33,189 nucleotides of DNA from Galbitalea sp036491035. Its GTDB lineage: Bacteria; Actinomycetota; Actinomycetes; Actinomycetales; Microbacteriaceae. Positions 7,731-15,017 of the stretch are shown here, piece by piece. The notes beneath the pieces were generated by a model. That model was not told the DNA's origin and searched no databases. It was given only the letters and a program-made list of their open reading frames with translations. The stretch is taken from positions 1 through 33,189 of the forward strand of contig DASXCU010000021.1 in NCBI GenBank assembly GCA_036491035.1, in the 5' to 3' direction. A program made the position numbers and the translations under genes. The first letter of the stretch is position 1. Every line of letters starts with the position of its first letter.

Positions 7731-9074
7731 TTATTTCACGCTCTTGATGGGGATCATCGCCACGCCGCCGAGGATCGCGAGAACACCGGATGCGATGAAG
7801 AGGCCGGCGAATCCGGACTGCTCGCCCGCGCGGGTGATGAGGTCGGTCGTCGCCTGGCCCCCGGTCGCGAGGTTCGCGAACAGCAGCACGACGAGAGCAC
7901 CGAGCAGCGGGCCGACGGCCTGCGGAACGGCGGTCGCGATGTTCATGATGCCGAGGTCCTTGCCGCGCGAGTGCGCATCCGGAAGCACCTGGGTCGCGAG
8001 CGCCTGGTCGACGGCCATGTAGCAGCCGTACCCGAGACCGAGCAGACCGGCGGCAACCGTCGCGACGCCGAAAATCGGCACGAAGGCCAGAATTAGCGCC
8101 GCGATTGCCTGCAACCATGCAGAAATGTAGACGAAGACCTTGCGACGGCCGATGCGGTCGCTGATCCGTCCGCAGATGAGGGCGGCGATGACGAAGAACA
8201 CCAGGTAGATGCCGGTGAGCACGAGCAGGTTGTTTTCGGCCTCGGTCGCCTTCTCCGCCAGCCCGTACTGCAGGAAGTAGAGCAGCAGCGTGGTGCCGAG
8301 AGCGTTACCGAGGTTGACGAGGATGCGGCCGAGCAGCGTGTAGCCGAAGTCGGGGTGCTTGATCGGGTTGATCCAGAAGCCGGCCAGGATCGTCCCGAGG
8401 CCGCCGCGGGGACGCTGGTCTTTACGCAGCTGCTGGTCGGGCAGCGTGGCGATGAACGGGATGGCGAGAACGACGAGCAGGATCGCAACGAGCGGGTATC
8501 CGAACGCCTGCTGGCTGGCCGTGTCTGCCCAGATCGAGAGCACGAGGATGAGGCCCAGAATTGTGCCGATGGCCTGCGGAGCCGAGATCCAGCCCGAGAC
8601 GAATCCGCGCTGGTTGACCGGGACCTGGTCGGACAGCGTCGCGGTGATCGCCGAGGATGCGATCGAGAAGCCGATGATGGATGTCGACCAGAAGATCCCG
8701 ACGCCGACGATCGTCGTCTGAAGACTGAGGACGACCAGCGAGATCGCGAAGACCAGCACACCGGCGAAGATCCAGGGGCGTCGACGACCGAAGCGTGAGG
8801 TCGTGCGGTCGGAGAGCGCGCCGGTCAGCGGGAACGCGATCAGGGCGAAGAAGCCGGCGATTCCGGAGATGACGCCGAACGCGAGAACGTTGTCGGTCCA
8901 GGAGTGGCCGTGGACGACGTCCTCGACCTGCTGTGGGAGGAGCAGCTGGATGGGCGTCAGCTGCGCCATCCAGATTCCGAGCCACGCCGTCGCGAACAGC
9001 GCGATCCAGCCACCGCCCACGCGACGCGTCGGTTCGGCGAAGGGTGAACGTGGTGCGGTCGTTGCAGTGGTCAC
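7731..9074 (-). CDS. MFS transporter (SLC45/GPH-like)
   Basis: A 447-residue, roughly twelve-helix major facilitator. The motif-A-like loop FPLTGALSDRTTSRFGRRRPW near residue 82-102 and the second copy CGRISDRIGRRKVFVY identify the fold. The RFGRRRPWI form is typical of the sucrose/glycoside cation symporter side of the superfamily. The GTG start at 9074 has AGGAG with 6 nt spacing. It is the first gene of the minus-strand operon with the PLP enzyme and the oxidase, so the imported or exported compound is plausibly a sugar or amino-acid-related molecule handled by them; that is inference. Confidence 0.87.
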   Translation of the reverse strand: MTTATTAPRSPFAEPTRRVGGGWIALFATAWLGIWMAQLTPIQLLLPQQVEDVVHGHSWTDNVLAFGVISGIAGFFALIAFPLTGALSDRTTSRFGRRRPWIFAGVLVFAISLVVLSLQTTIVGVGIFWSTSIIGFSIASSAITATLSDQVPVNQRGFVSGWISAPQAIGTILGLILVLSIWADTASQQAFGYPLVAILLVVLAIPFIATLPDQQLRKDQRPRGGLGTILAGFWINPIKHPDFGYTLLGRILVNLGNALGTTLLLYFLQYGLAEKATEAENNLLVLTGIYLVFFVIAALICGRISDRIGRRKVFVYISAWLQAIAALILAFVPIFGVATVAAGLLGLGYGCYMAVDQALATQVLPDAHSRGKDLGIMNIATAVPQAVGPLLGALVVLLFANLATGGQATTDLITRAGEQSGFAGLFIASGVLAILGGVAMIPIKSVK

Positions 9075-9223
9075 GTGTGGCTCCTAGAAATGCTCGCAGC
9101 TGGGTCGGTCGATGAAATCCAGAACGAGGCAAGGCTATCGCTCAGTGTAATAGTGAAACGGATTCGTGTCTTGTATTTTCGGCCGCGACCCGCAGACAAC
9201 GGTTGGCTAGGCTTTGGGGGCCA

Positions 9224-9297
9224 GCCCCGGTAGCCCAACTGGCAGAGGCAGACGACTTAAAATCGTCCAAGTCTGGGTTCGAACCCCAGCCGGGGTA
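9224..9297 (+). tRNA. tRNA with anticodon UAA (tRNA-Leu), class I shape
   Basis: A 74-nt cloverleaf folds cleanly. The acceptor GCCCCGG pairs with CCGGGGT. The D arm has GG in its loop. The anticodon stem is GACGA/TCGTC around loop CTTAAAA (anticodon TAA). A five-nt variable loop CAAGT follows, then the T arm CTGGG-TTCGAAC-CCCAG and discriminator A73. CCA is not encoded. UAA reads UUA leucine codons. Bacterial tRNA-Leu normally has a long variable arm, which this one lacks, so the amino-acid assignment rests on the anticodon and A73. Confidence 0.93.
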
Positions 9298-9363
9298 CCG
9301 TAGTTCGACTCGTGAGCGGTGATCGTCGCGGGATCGAGTCGCGAGCGGAACGGGGATACGGGG

Positions 9364-10254
9364 ATGTCTGCGAGGTTGCGCCGCGGTGGAGCGGCCGTCG
9401 TGATTGCGGTTGTTGTGACGACTGCACTCGCGGGATGCATTCAGTCGCCCAAACACACGGTGGCACGGTCCACGCACGCTCACCACTCGGCGGCAACTCA
9501 CACGCCCGCCGCGACTCCAACCGAGACACCCGACCCGACGCTCTCTCACCCGGCAACCGCTGGCCCGGTCAATCCGTCTGTCCCCGCCCCCACGATCGTG
9601 CCCATCCCCGCCGGAACCGTCGTCGCATCCGGCGATGTCGCCTCGCCGAAGGGGAGCATCCACTTCCACTACGCGATGGTCGCGAACGGCAACAACACCT
9701 TCTCCGCGCAGTACTCGGGCTTTACGTCTACCGTGCCGGTGCCGATCTCGGTCACCCTACTGACGACTCCCCCGCGCGTTGGTGATGGCCTCACGTACCA
9801 CGGCATCGGCGACCACCAACTCGGTGGGCCGACCACGACGGCCGCAGCAGGATCGTCGGTCGCGCTGAATTCGGCCGGACCGCCGTCTTATCTCCCCACG
9901 CTCGTCACCTACTCGTCCGCGACCTCCACGAGCGGGATTCCGGTCGAGCTCGGCCCCAACAAGGTTCTCGCTGTCAGCACCGTGAGCTGGCACATCCCGC
10001 AGCGGCAGACGAACGTGCATCCGGTGGATGGCGGCACTCGCGAATACGCTGCCGGAACGGTCAGTTCGAAGACGGCATCCGGTGCGCCAAGGCGCTACCT
10101 CATCGCGTCGGGCGACATCACGTCGGTCGTCGCGCAACGGTTCGGGATCTCCGTCGCCGACCTCATCTGGCTGAACTCAGGCCTCCAGGTGTTCGGAGAC
10201 CAGCAGTACCTCTACGCGGGCACGACCCTGAACCTGGATCCCAACAGCCTTTAA
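9364..10254 (+). CDS. LysM-domain lipoprotein
   Basis: A 296-residue product from the ATG at 9364. Residues 1-25 are a lipoprotein signal (SARLRR, hydrophobic core, lipobox LAGC, Cys25). A Thr/Pro/His-rich linker runs to about residue 90. A middle domain of about 140 residues (SGDVASPKGSIHFHYAMVANG and following) is Ser/Thr-rich and not one I recognise. The C-terminal 45 residues, with YLIASGDITSVVAQRFGI and LIWLNSG then LYAGTTLNL, form a LysM domain that binds N-acetylglucosamine in peptidoglycan. The protein is therefore expected on the outer face of the membrane, bound to the wall. An alternative start 45 nt upstream adds a hydrophilic stretch before the signal and is less likely. It is a single-gene unit between the tRNA and a terminator. 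Confidence 0.87.
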   Translation: MSARLRRGGAAVVIAVVVTTALAGCIQSPKHTVARSTHAHHSAATHTPAATPTETPDPTLSHPATAGPVNPSVPAPTIVPIPAGTVVASGDVASPKGSIHFHYAMVANGNNTFSAQYSGFTSTVPVPISVTLLTTPPRVGDGLTYHGIGDHQLGGPTTTAAAGSSVALNSAGPPSYLPTLVTYSSATSTSGIPVELGPNKVLAVSTVSWHIPQRQTNVHPVDGGTREYAAGTVSSKTASGAPRRYLIASGDITSVVAQRFGISVADLIWLNSGLQVFGDQQYLYAGTTLNLDPNSL

Positions 10255-10263
10255 GGTCCCCCG

Positions 10264-10287
10264 CCGGCGCTGCCCTTCTGTCGCCGG
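10264..10287 (+). terminator. Probable terminator after the LysM gene
   Basis: CCGGCG (10264-10269) pairs perfectly with CGCCGG (10282-10287) around a 12-nt loop and is followed by TGTTTCT. The uridine run is weak, so confidence is moderate. Confidence 0.5.
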
Positions 10288-10299
10288 TGTTTCTGACGT

Positions 10300-10360
10300 A
10301 TTAACGCTGGATTAACTGTCCCCCGAAAGGGTTGCATCCGGCGTAGCAGCTACCTACCTT
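10300..10360 (+). promoter_or_regulatory. Promoter of the polysaccharide operon with upstream direct repeat
   Basis: A -35 box TTGCAT (10332-10337), a 17-nt spacer and a -10 box TACCTT (10355-10360) form a good housekeeping-sigma promoter, with a start expected near 10367. Upstream, ATTAAC occurs twice (10300-10305 and 10311-10316), exactly 11 bp apart, which places both on one face of the helix. The second copy ends 15 bp before the -35. It is a candidate activator or repressor site. Confidence 0.6.
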
Positions 10361-10366
10361 GAGTCT

Positions 10367-10549
10367 CCTAGCCGTTGAACGAAAGCCCGACATCTCCCGC
10401 ACAAGGTGTCAGAGGGTGATCGCACCGGATGCTGGGTCGAGAGATCCCGCGGGTGCTCGTTTACGGTCGATGGCGATCGCGGTGCGTTCTGGCGGACGCG
10501 TCGTACGGTGAATCCCCGTACGCCGCAGGTCAAAGGAATCCCGAATCCC
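10367..10549 (+). other. Long 5' leader of the polysaccharide operon
   Basis: About 183 nt separate the predicted transcription start from the synthase ATG. No convincing ORF fills it; an in-frame GTG at 10406 would add 48 residues without protein-like character. It contains a perfect 7-bp hairpin (CGTACGG 10502-10508 with CCGTACG 10516-10522, loop TGAATCC) just before the ribosome-binding site AAAGGA. It may be a structured regulatory leader. I could not match it to a known riboswitch. Confidence 0.35.
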
Positions 10550-11860
10550 ATGGCACAAAACATCAGTGCGCTCACCCTTCTCGCCCACACCGATCTCACG
10601 TCGACCCTCGGACAGGTTGGTGACTTCTTCGTCACGATCGTCCCCTACGTCCCGATCGCTGTCGCCGGTACCGTCGTCTGGTTGCTCTGGCTGTACCGGG
10701 TCATCCGGTCGGCGTCCGCACCCGCGATCGTGAGCGACTACCGCACCACGACGTCCGTCATCGTTCCCTCCTACCACGAGGATCCCGACATCCTGATGCG
10801 ATGCCTCACGTCCTGGCGGGAACAGAACCCGACCGAGATCATCATCGTGCTGGATGTCGCCGACCTCGAGGCCTACTCGCGCATCGTCGACCTGAACGAC
10901 GACCGAATCCGTCCCATCCTGTTCCACCACGCCGGCAAGCGATCCGCGCTTGGCGTTGGGATCCGCGAGGCGACGAGCGAGATCATCGTGCTCACCGACT
11001 CCGATACCTCGTGGACGCCCGGCCTGCTCGCCAACGTGCAGATGCCGTTCATCGACCCGGAGGTGGGTGGAGTAGGTACGCAGCAGAACGTCTACCAACG
11101 ACGCACCAGCATCTGGCGGCGCCAGGCGGACTGGCTCGTGAACCTGCGCTACCTCAACTACGTGCCGGCGATGGGACGAGTCGGCGCCGTCCCCTGCCTC
11201 TCCGGTCGAACCGCGGCCTACCGGCGAAGCATCGTTCTGCCGGTGCTCGACAATCTCGAGAACGAGTTCTTCCTGGGCAAGCGCTGCATCTCGGGGGACG
11301 ACGGTCGGCTCACCTGGCTGGTGCTCGCGTCCGGGTTCAAGACCGTACACCAGCGCTCGGCGAAGGCCCTCTCCATGTTCCCCGACACGTTCAGCGGCTT
11401 TGTGAAGCAGCGGGTGCGCTGGAGTCGCAACTCCTACCGGTGCTACCTCACGGCGATCGCGAAGGGTTGGCTCTGGAAGGTGCCGTTCGTCACCAAGGTC
11501 ACAGTGCTGCAGATCCTGCTCACCCCGGTGACGATGGGCCTGACGATCGCCTACCTGCTCCTCAGCCGAGTGGATGGAACAACCCTCAGCATCGAGGTCG
11601 CTATCGGCTGGGTGCTGCTCACTCGCGCCATTCGTGGATTCTCGCACCTGCGCCAGCATCCCCAGGAGTTGCTGCTGCTTCCGATCCTGACCCTCACGGT
11701 CATCTTCGTGGCACTGCCGGTCAAGCTCTACGCGTTCCTCACCATGAACCGTCAGGGCTGGCTCACGCGTCACGCCGACACGGTCGGGGGCGATGGACAG
11801 TCCGCTCGCACACTCACGACCGAGATACCGGCCGACCGTGGCATCGGAGCGCTCGCATGA
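10550..11860 (+). CDS. Processive GT2 polysaccharide synthase (cellulose/hyaluronan synthase-like)
   Basis: A 436-residue membrane glycosyltransferase of family 2 that would polymerise sugars from nucleotide sugars and move the chain across the membrane. One membrane segment (about 28-50) precedes the catalytic domain: SVIVPSYHEDP (69-79), VLDVAD (100-105), the nucleotide-sugar DSD (150-152), GTQQN (176-180), the acceptor-site GDD (249-251) and the processivity motif QRVRW (287-291). Three or four membrane helices follow (about 313-338, 345-360, 374-398), ending in FLTMNRQGWLTR, a sequence also typical of hyaluronan-synthase-like enzymes. The ATG at 10550 follows AAAGGA. Its stop overlaps the next start (ATGA). 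Precursor identity is not readable, but the dehydrogenase in this block suggests a uronic acid. Confidence 0.88.
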   Translation: MAQNISALTLLAHTDLTSTLGQVGDFFVTIVPYVPIAVAGTVVWLLWLYRVIRSASAPAIVSDYRTTTSVIVPSYHEDPDILMRCLTSWREQNPTEIIIVLDVADLEAYSRIVDLNDDRIRPILFHHAGKRSALGVGIREATSEIIVLTDSDTSWTPGLLANVQMPFIDPEVGGVGTQQNVYQRRTSIWRRQADWLVNLRYLNYVPAMGRVGAVPCLSGRTAAYRRSIVLPVLDNLENEFFLGKRCISGDDGRLTWLVLASGFKTVHQRSAKALSMFPDTFSGFVKQRVRWSRNSYRCYLTAIAKGWLWKVPFVTKVTVLQILLTPVTMGLTIAYLLLSRVDGTTLSIEVAIGWVLLTRAIRGFSHLRQHPQELLLLPILTLTVIFVALPVKLYAFLTMNRQGWLTRHADTVGGDGQSARTLTTEIPADRGIGALA

Positions 11861-13812
11861 GCGGCACGATGCGCGCAATTCGGTTGAGCGTGACGACCCT
11901 GGCCGCCGCGGCACTGGTCGGTGGCTTCGCGGCGAGCGCGAGCGCCGTCCCTGCCCCGGCATCGACGCCAACGCCCTCGGCATCGTCGTCTCCCTCGTCG
12001 TCATCATCCCCATCGTCCTCATCGACAGACAGCACCGTCACGGGCGGGTCGAACTACGTCGGAGATCCGAAGAGCGAGGCGCTCCTGACGGAAGCCGAGA
12101 ACACCCGGATCATCAGCGTGCGGTCGATCGTCAACCAGGCCGACATCACCGGCGCCTCGGCAGCGGGGCCGTACCGGCTCGTCACGGGCAACACCTACAC
12201 GCTCGTTCTGCCGGCACGCGCATCCGCCTACACGTTCCGCGACCTTGAAGAACTGGAGCCGAGCACACTGGTGCGGCAGCCGGATGGCTCGTACCTGCTC
12301 GGCGAGAACATCGTCGTCGACGCGGGCGCGACTCTCGACATCGAGAGCGACACGGGTCTGGTGCTGCGGATGAGTTCGACCGCCGACGCGTTCACCTCGA
12401 TCATTACTCTGGGCGGCTCGCTCGCGATCAACGGCACTGCCACCCGTCCCGTGACGGTTAGCAGCTGGGATGCGACCACCGGCAAGGTCGATTCGGACAC
12501 GACGGACGGACGGTCGTACATCCGGGTGATCGGTGGCGAGGCGAAGCTCACCTACGTCAATTTCAACCACCTCGGCTTCTGGAGCGGCGTCACGGGCGGT
12601 GTCTCCCTCACGGGAACCCAGAAAGCGGACCTCAGCTCCTCGATCGCCGACACCGGCGCGGGCGGCACGGGCACGGCCGGCCAGTCGGCGACCGGCACGC
12701 TGCCCAAGGTCTTCGGCAGCAGTCTGCTGCCCGCGACGGGCGCGGGCGCCGGGTCCCTGTCGATAACGCCAGACCTGAGTGGCTACAGCTACGTCTCGGC
12801 TCTCGTGCAGAACGTCAATGTCACGGATGATGCGTTCGGGTTGTTCGTGAGCAGCGCGGAGGGCGTCGCGGTCTCACACGTGAACGTCGGTCACAGCCTC
12901 GTCGATGGAATCGTCTTCCATCGCGACGTGACGAACAGCACGATCACCAACACGGTCTCCTCGCACAATGCGGTCGACGGCGTCATCCTGACGCGCGCGA
13001 CGAGCGGTGTCGAACTGACCACGGTCACGGCGCAGCACAACGGCCGAAACGGAATCACGATCGAGGGCGGCGCTCTCGCCCAGGGTCCGAATGCGACCGG
13101 TGTGTCCGTGTCGACCTACGGCAATAACGGTGTCACCAACAGCAACGCGAGTGGAAACGCCCACTACGGGATTGCGATCGTCGGCGGGACCAACATGCGC
13201 GTCATCGGCAACACGGCATCCCATGACATCTCGGGCATCGTCGTGAGCAATGCCGCGACCGCCACCTCCGTGCGCAACAACCTCGTTCAGTTCTCGTCCA
13301 AGCAGGGGATCGCCCTCCGCAGTGCGGGCACGAACACCCTGGTGCAGGGCAACACGATCGATTCCGCCGACATCGGCATCTACGCCCGCGACGCCGGCGG
13401 AAATCTCGATCACAACACCATTCAGGATGCATCGACGCACGGAATCGCGCTCGTCGGGGCGACCGGTAAGTCGACGGTCCAGAAGAACACGATCGAGGGC
13501 ACGGGCTACAGCGCGATCGACACGGCGCGCACGAGCGCCGCGGTGGTCGGGGTCAACGACCTCACCCACTGGACGAACGTCAAACCGTTCAACGTGGTGC
13601 TCGGGGCGATCTTCCAGCCGCTGACGATCATGTGGCTCGCGATCCTCCTCGTGATCGTCATCAGCGCCCTGGCGACGATCGGTCGCCGGAAGAAGCGCGC
13701 TCACCCCTACGCAAACATGGCACCGCTCAGCTCGTTCACGCGAGGGATCGTCACCCCCGAGGAAGCCATGAACGAACTCAGGGACCGCCGGAACCAGAGG
13801 GGAGCCGCGTGA
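11857..13812 (+). CDS. Secreted right-handed beta-helix protein, C-terminally membrane-anchored (candidate epimerase/lyase)
   Basis: A 651-residue protein. A Sec signal (1-30, ending ASA) is followed by a Ser/Pro/Thr-rich linker (31-58). Residues about 60-300 form an all-beta region containing LGGSLAINGTATRPVTVSSWD, and about 300-580 contain many parallel-beta-helix turns (repeated V..N.V...DGI.. / HNG.NGI.. / GNT...DIGI). A membrane helix (about 586-609) then leads to a 42-residue basic tail starting RRKKR. The helix fold is shared by C5-mannuronan epimerases, polysaccharide lyases and NosD/CASH proteins. I cannot place an AlgG-type DPHD motif with confidence, so activity is inferred from context only. 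Start and stop overlap both neighbours by 4 nt, implying tight stoichiometry with the synthase. Confidence 0.85.
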   Translation: MSGTMRAIRLSVTTLAAAALVGGFAASASAVPAPASTPTPSASSSPSSSSSPSSSSTDSTVTGGSNYVGDPKSEALLTEAENTRIISVRSIVNQADITGASAAGPYRLVTGNTYTLVLPARASAYTFRDLEELEPSTLVRQPDGSYLLGENIVVDAGATLDIESDTGLVLRMSSTADAFTSIITLGGSLAINGTATRPVTVSSWDATTGKVDSDTTDGRSYIRVIGGEAKLTYVNFNHLGFWSGVTGGVSLTGTQKADLSSSIADTGAGGTGTAGQSATGTLPKVFGSSLLPATGAGAGSLSITPDLSGYSYVSALVQNVNVTDDAFGLFVSSAEGVAVSHVNVGHSLVDGIVFHRDVTNSTITNTVSSHNAVDGVILTRATSGVELTTVTAQHNGRNGITIEGGALAQGPNATGVSVSTYGNNGVTNSNASGNAHYGIAIVGGTNMRVIGNTASHDISGIVVSNAATATSVRNNLVQFSSKQGIALRSAGTNTLVQGNTIDSADIGIYARDAGGNLDHNTIQDASTHGIALVGATGKSTVQKNTIEGTGYSAIDTARTSAAVVGVNDLTHWTNVKPFNVVLGAIFQPLTIMWLAILLVIVISALATIGRRKKRAHPYANMAPLSSFTRGIVTPEEAMNELRDRRNQRGAA

Positions 13813-14912
13813 TCGACGCCATACGACGGCACCCACGCCGGACCGCGCTGGTCGCGATCCTCCTCGTTGTCGTCCTCGGCGGAATCGTGTGGATTGCGAT
13901 TGCCATGAATTCGGAGACCTGGAGACACCCCGCGCGTGCGGGAGCGACCTCGGCCGCAGTGCCGACGGGTAGCCCCGCACCGACGGCAACGTCCGCGCCA
14001 TCCGATCCATCCGCCATCGCCAGTACCGGCTGCCCCGATCACCCGGTGCGGGTCTCGTCCGCCAGCCAACTGACGGCAGCACTCGCCGCCGCCAAGCCAG
14101 GCACGTCGATTCTGCTCGCGGCCGGGCGCTACGTCGGCAATTTCGTTGCCTCGACATCGGGCACCGCGGACTCCCCGATCTCGCTGTGCGGTACATCCGC
14201 GAGCGTGCTCGACGGCGGGGACATCAAGTCGGGCTACGTATTCCATCTCGACGGCGCCAGCTACTGGCACCTCGAGGGCTTCGCGGTGACGAACGGCCAG
14301 AAGGGCGTCGTCGCAGACCGGACTACAGGAGCACTCATCTCGGGGCTCACGGTCTCCGCGGTCGGCGACGAGGGCATCCACCTTCGCGACTTCAGCTCGG
14401 GCAATACCGTGAGCGACAACACCGTGAGTCGCACGGGAATGCTCAAGGCGAAGTACGGCGAGGGCATCTACATCGGAACGGCGAAGAGCAACTGGTGCAG
14501 CTTCAGCCAGTGCAAAGTCGACGCCAGCAACGACAACACCGTCTCCGGAAACCACATCTCCAACACGACCGCCGAGAACGTGGACATCAAGGAGGGGACG
14601 ACCGGCGGCACGCTCTCGAACAACACGTTCGACGGCATCGGGATGACCGCGGCCGACTCCTGGGTCGACGTAAAGGGCAACAACTGGCTTATCCAGGGCA
14701 ACTCGGGCAAGGACAGCCCGAACGATGGATTCCAGACCCACCAGATCTTGTCCGGCTGGGGCACGGGAAACGTCTTCACCGGCAATACGGCGGCGGTCGA
14801 CGGGCCCGGTTACGGGTTCCACATCACCAAGCCGCTCGCAAACGTCCTCAAGTGCACGAATACCGTTTCGGGCGCAGGCAAGGGGGTGAGCAACATTCGC
14901 TGTTCATCCTGA
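13809..14912 (+). CDS. Membrane-tethered right-handed beta-helix protein (lyase/epimerase-like)
   Basis: A 367-residue protein starting at GTG 13809 (GTGA overlap with the preceding stop). An N-terminal signal anchor (about 12-33) leads to a Thr/Pro/Ala-rich spacer to residue 75 and a beta-helix domain from about 78 to the end. VSSASQLTAALAAAKPGTSI (82-101) and LLAAGRYVGNF are the usual opening of polysaccharide-lyase-type beta helices. Later turns include GDEGIHLRDFSSGNTV and ENVDIKEGTTGGTLSNNTF, with K261 in a position reminiscent of the catalytic lysine of PL6/PL9-type enzymes. That resemblance is an impression, not an alignment. Several cysteine pairs fit an extracellular site. It is anchored at its N-terminus, whereas the preceding paralogous-fold protein is anchored at its C-terminus. 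Confidence 0.84.
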   Translation: MIDAIRRHPRRTALVAILLVVVLGGIVWIAIAMNSETWRHPARAGATSAAVPTGSPAPTATSAPSDPSAIASTGCPDHPVRVSSASQLTAALAAAKPGTSILLAAGRYVGNFVASTSGTADSPISLCGTSASVLDGGDIKSGYVFHLDGASYWHLEGFAVTNGQKGVVADRTTGALISGLTVSAVGDEGIHLRDFSSGNTVSDNTVSRTGMLKAKYGEGIYIGTAKSNWCSFSQCKVDASNDNTVSGNHISNTTAENVDIKEGTTGGTLSNNTFDGIGMTAADSWVDVKGNNWLIQGNSGKDSPNDGFQTHQILSGWGTGNVFTGNTAAVDGPGYGFHITKPLANVLKCTNTVSGAGKGVSNIRCSS

Positions 14913-14969
14913 ACCGCGATCCCATTTCGACTCCACCCAGCACCGTCCACTTGCACCGCTTAAACCCGC

Positions 14970-14988
14970 CTCCCGTGAGATTCGGGAG
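14970..14988 (+). promoter_or_regulatory. Small hairpin before the dehydrogenase gene
   Basis: In the 105-nt gap before the dehydrogenase, CTCCCG (14970-14975) pairs with CGGGAG (14983-14988) across a 7-nt loop. No uridine run follows. It may modulate read-through or protect the downstream message end. Confidence 0.35.
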
Positions 14989-15017
14989 ATCCATTACCCC
15001 ACTGCAAGGAGACCATC

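Noticed and set aside
10367..10549. c-di-AMP or c-di-GMP riboswitch in the synthase leader
   Set aside because: GGTGAATCC and CCGAATCC recall the c-di-AMP (ydaO) class, but the conserved CAGCUAACC-type 3' segment is absent after them and the spacing does not fit; the c-di-GMP core is also missing.
10801..13812. Open frame of 1003 codons beginning inside the GT2 gene
   Set aside because: The part before 11857 is a shadow frame of the synthase. The protein proper starts at the ATG overlapping the synthase stop, directly followed by a signal peptide.
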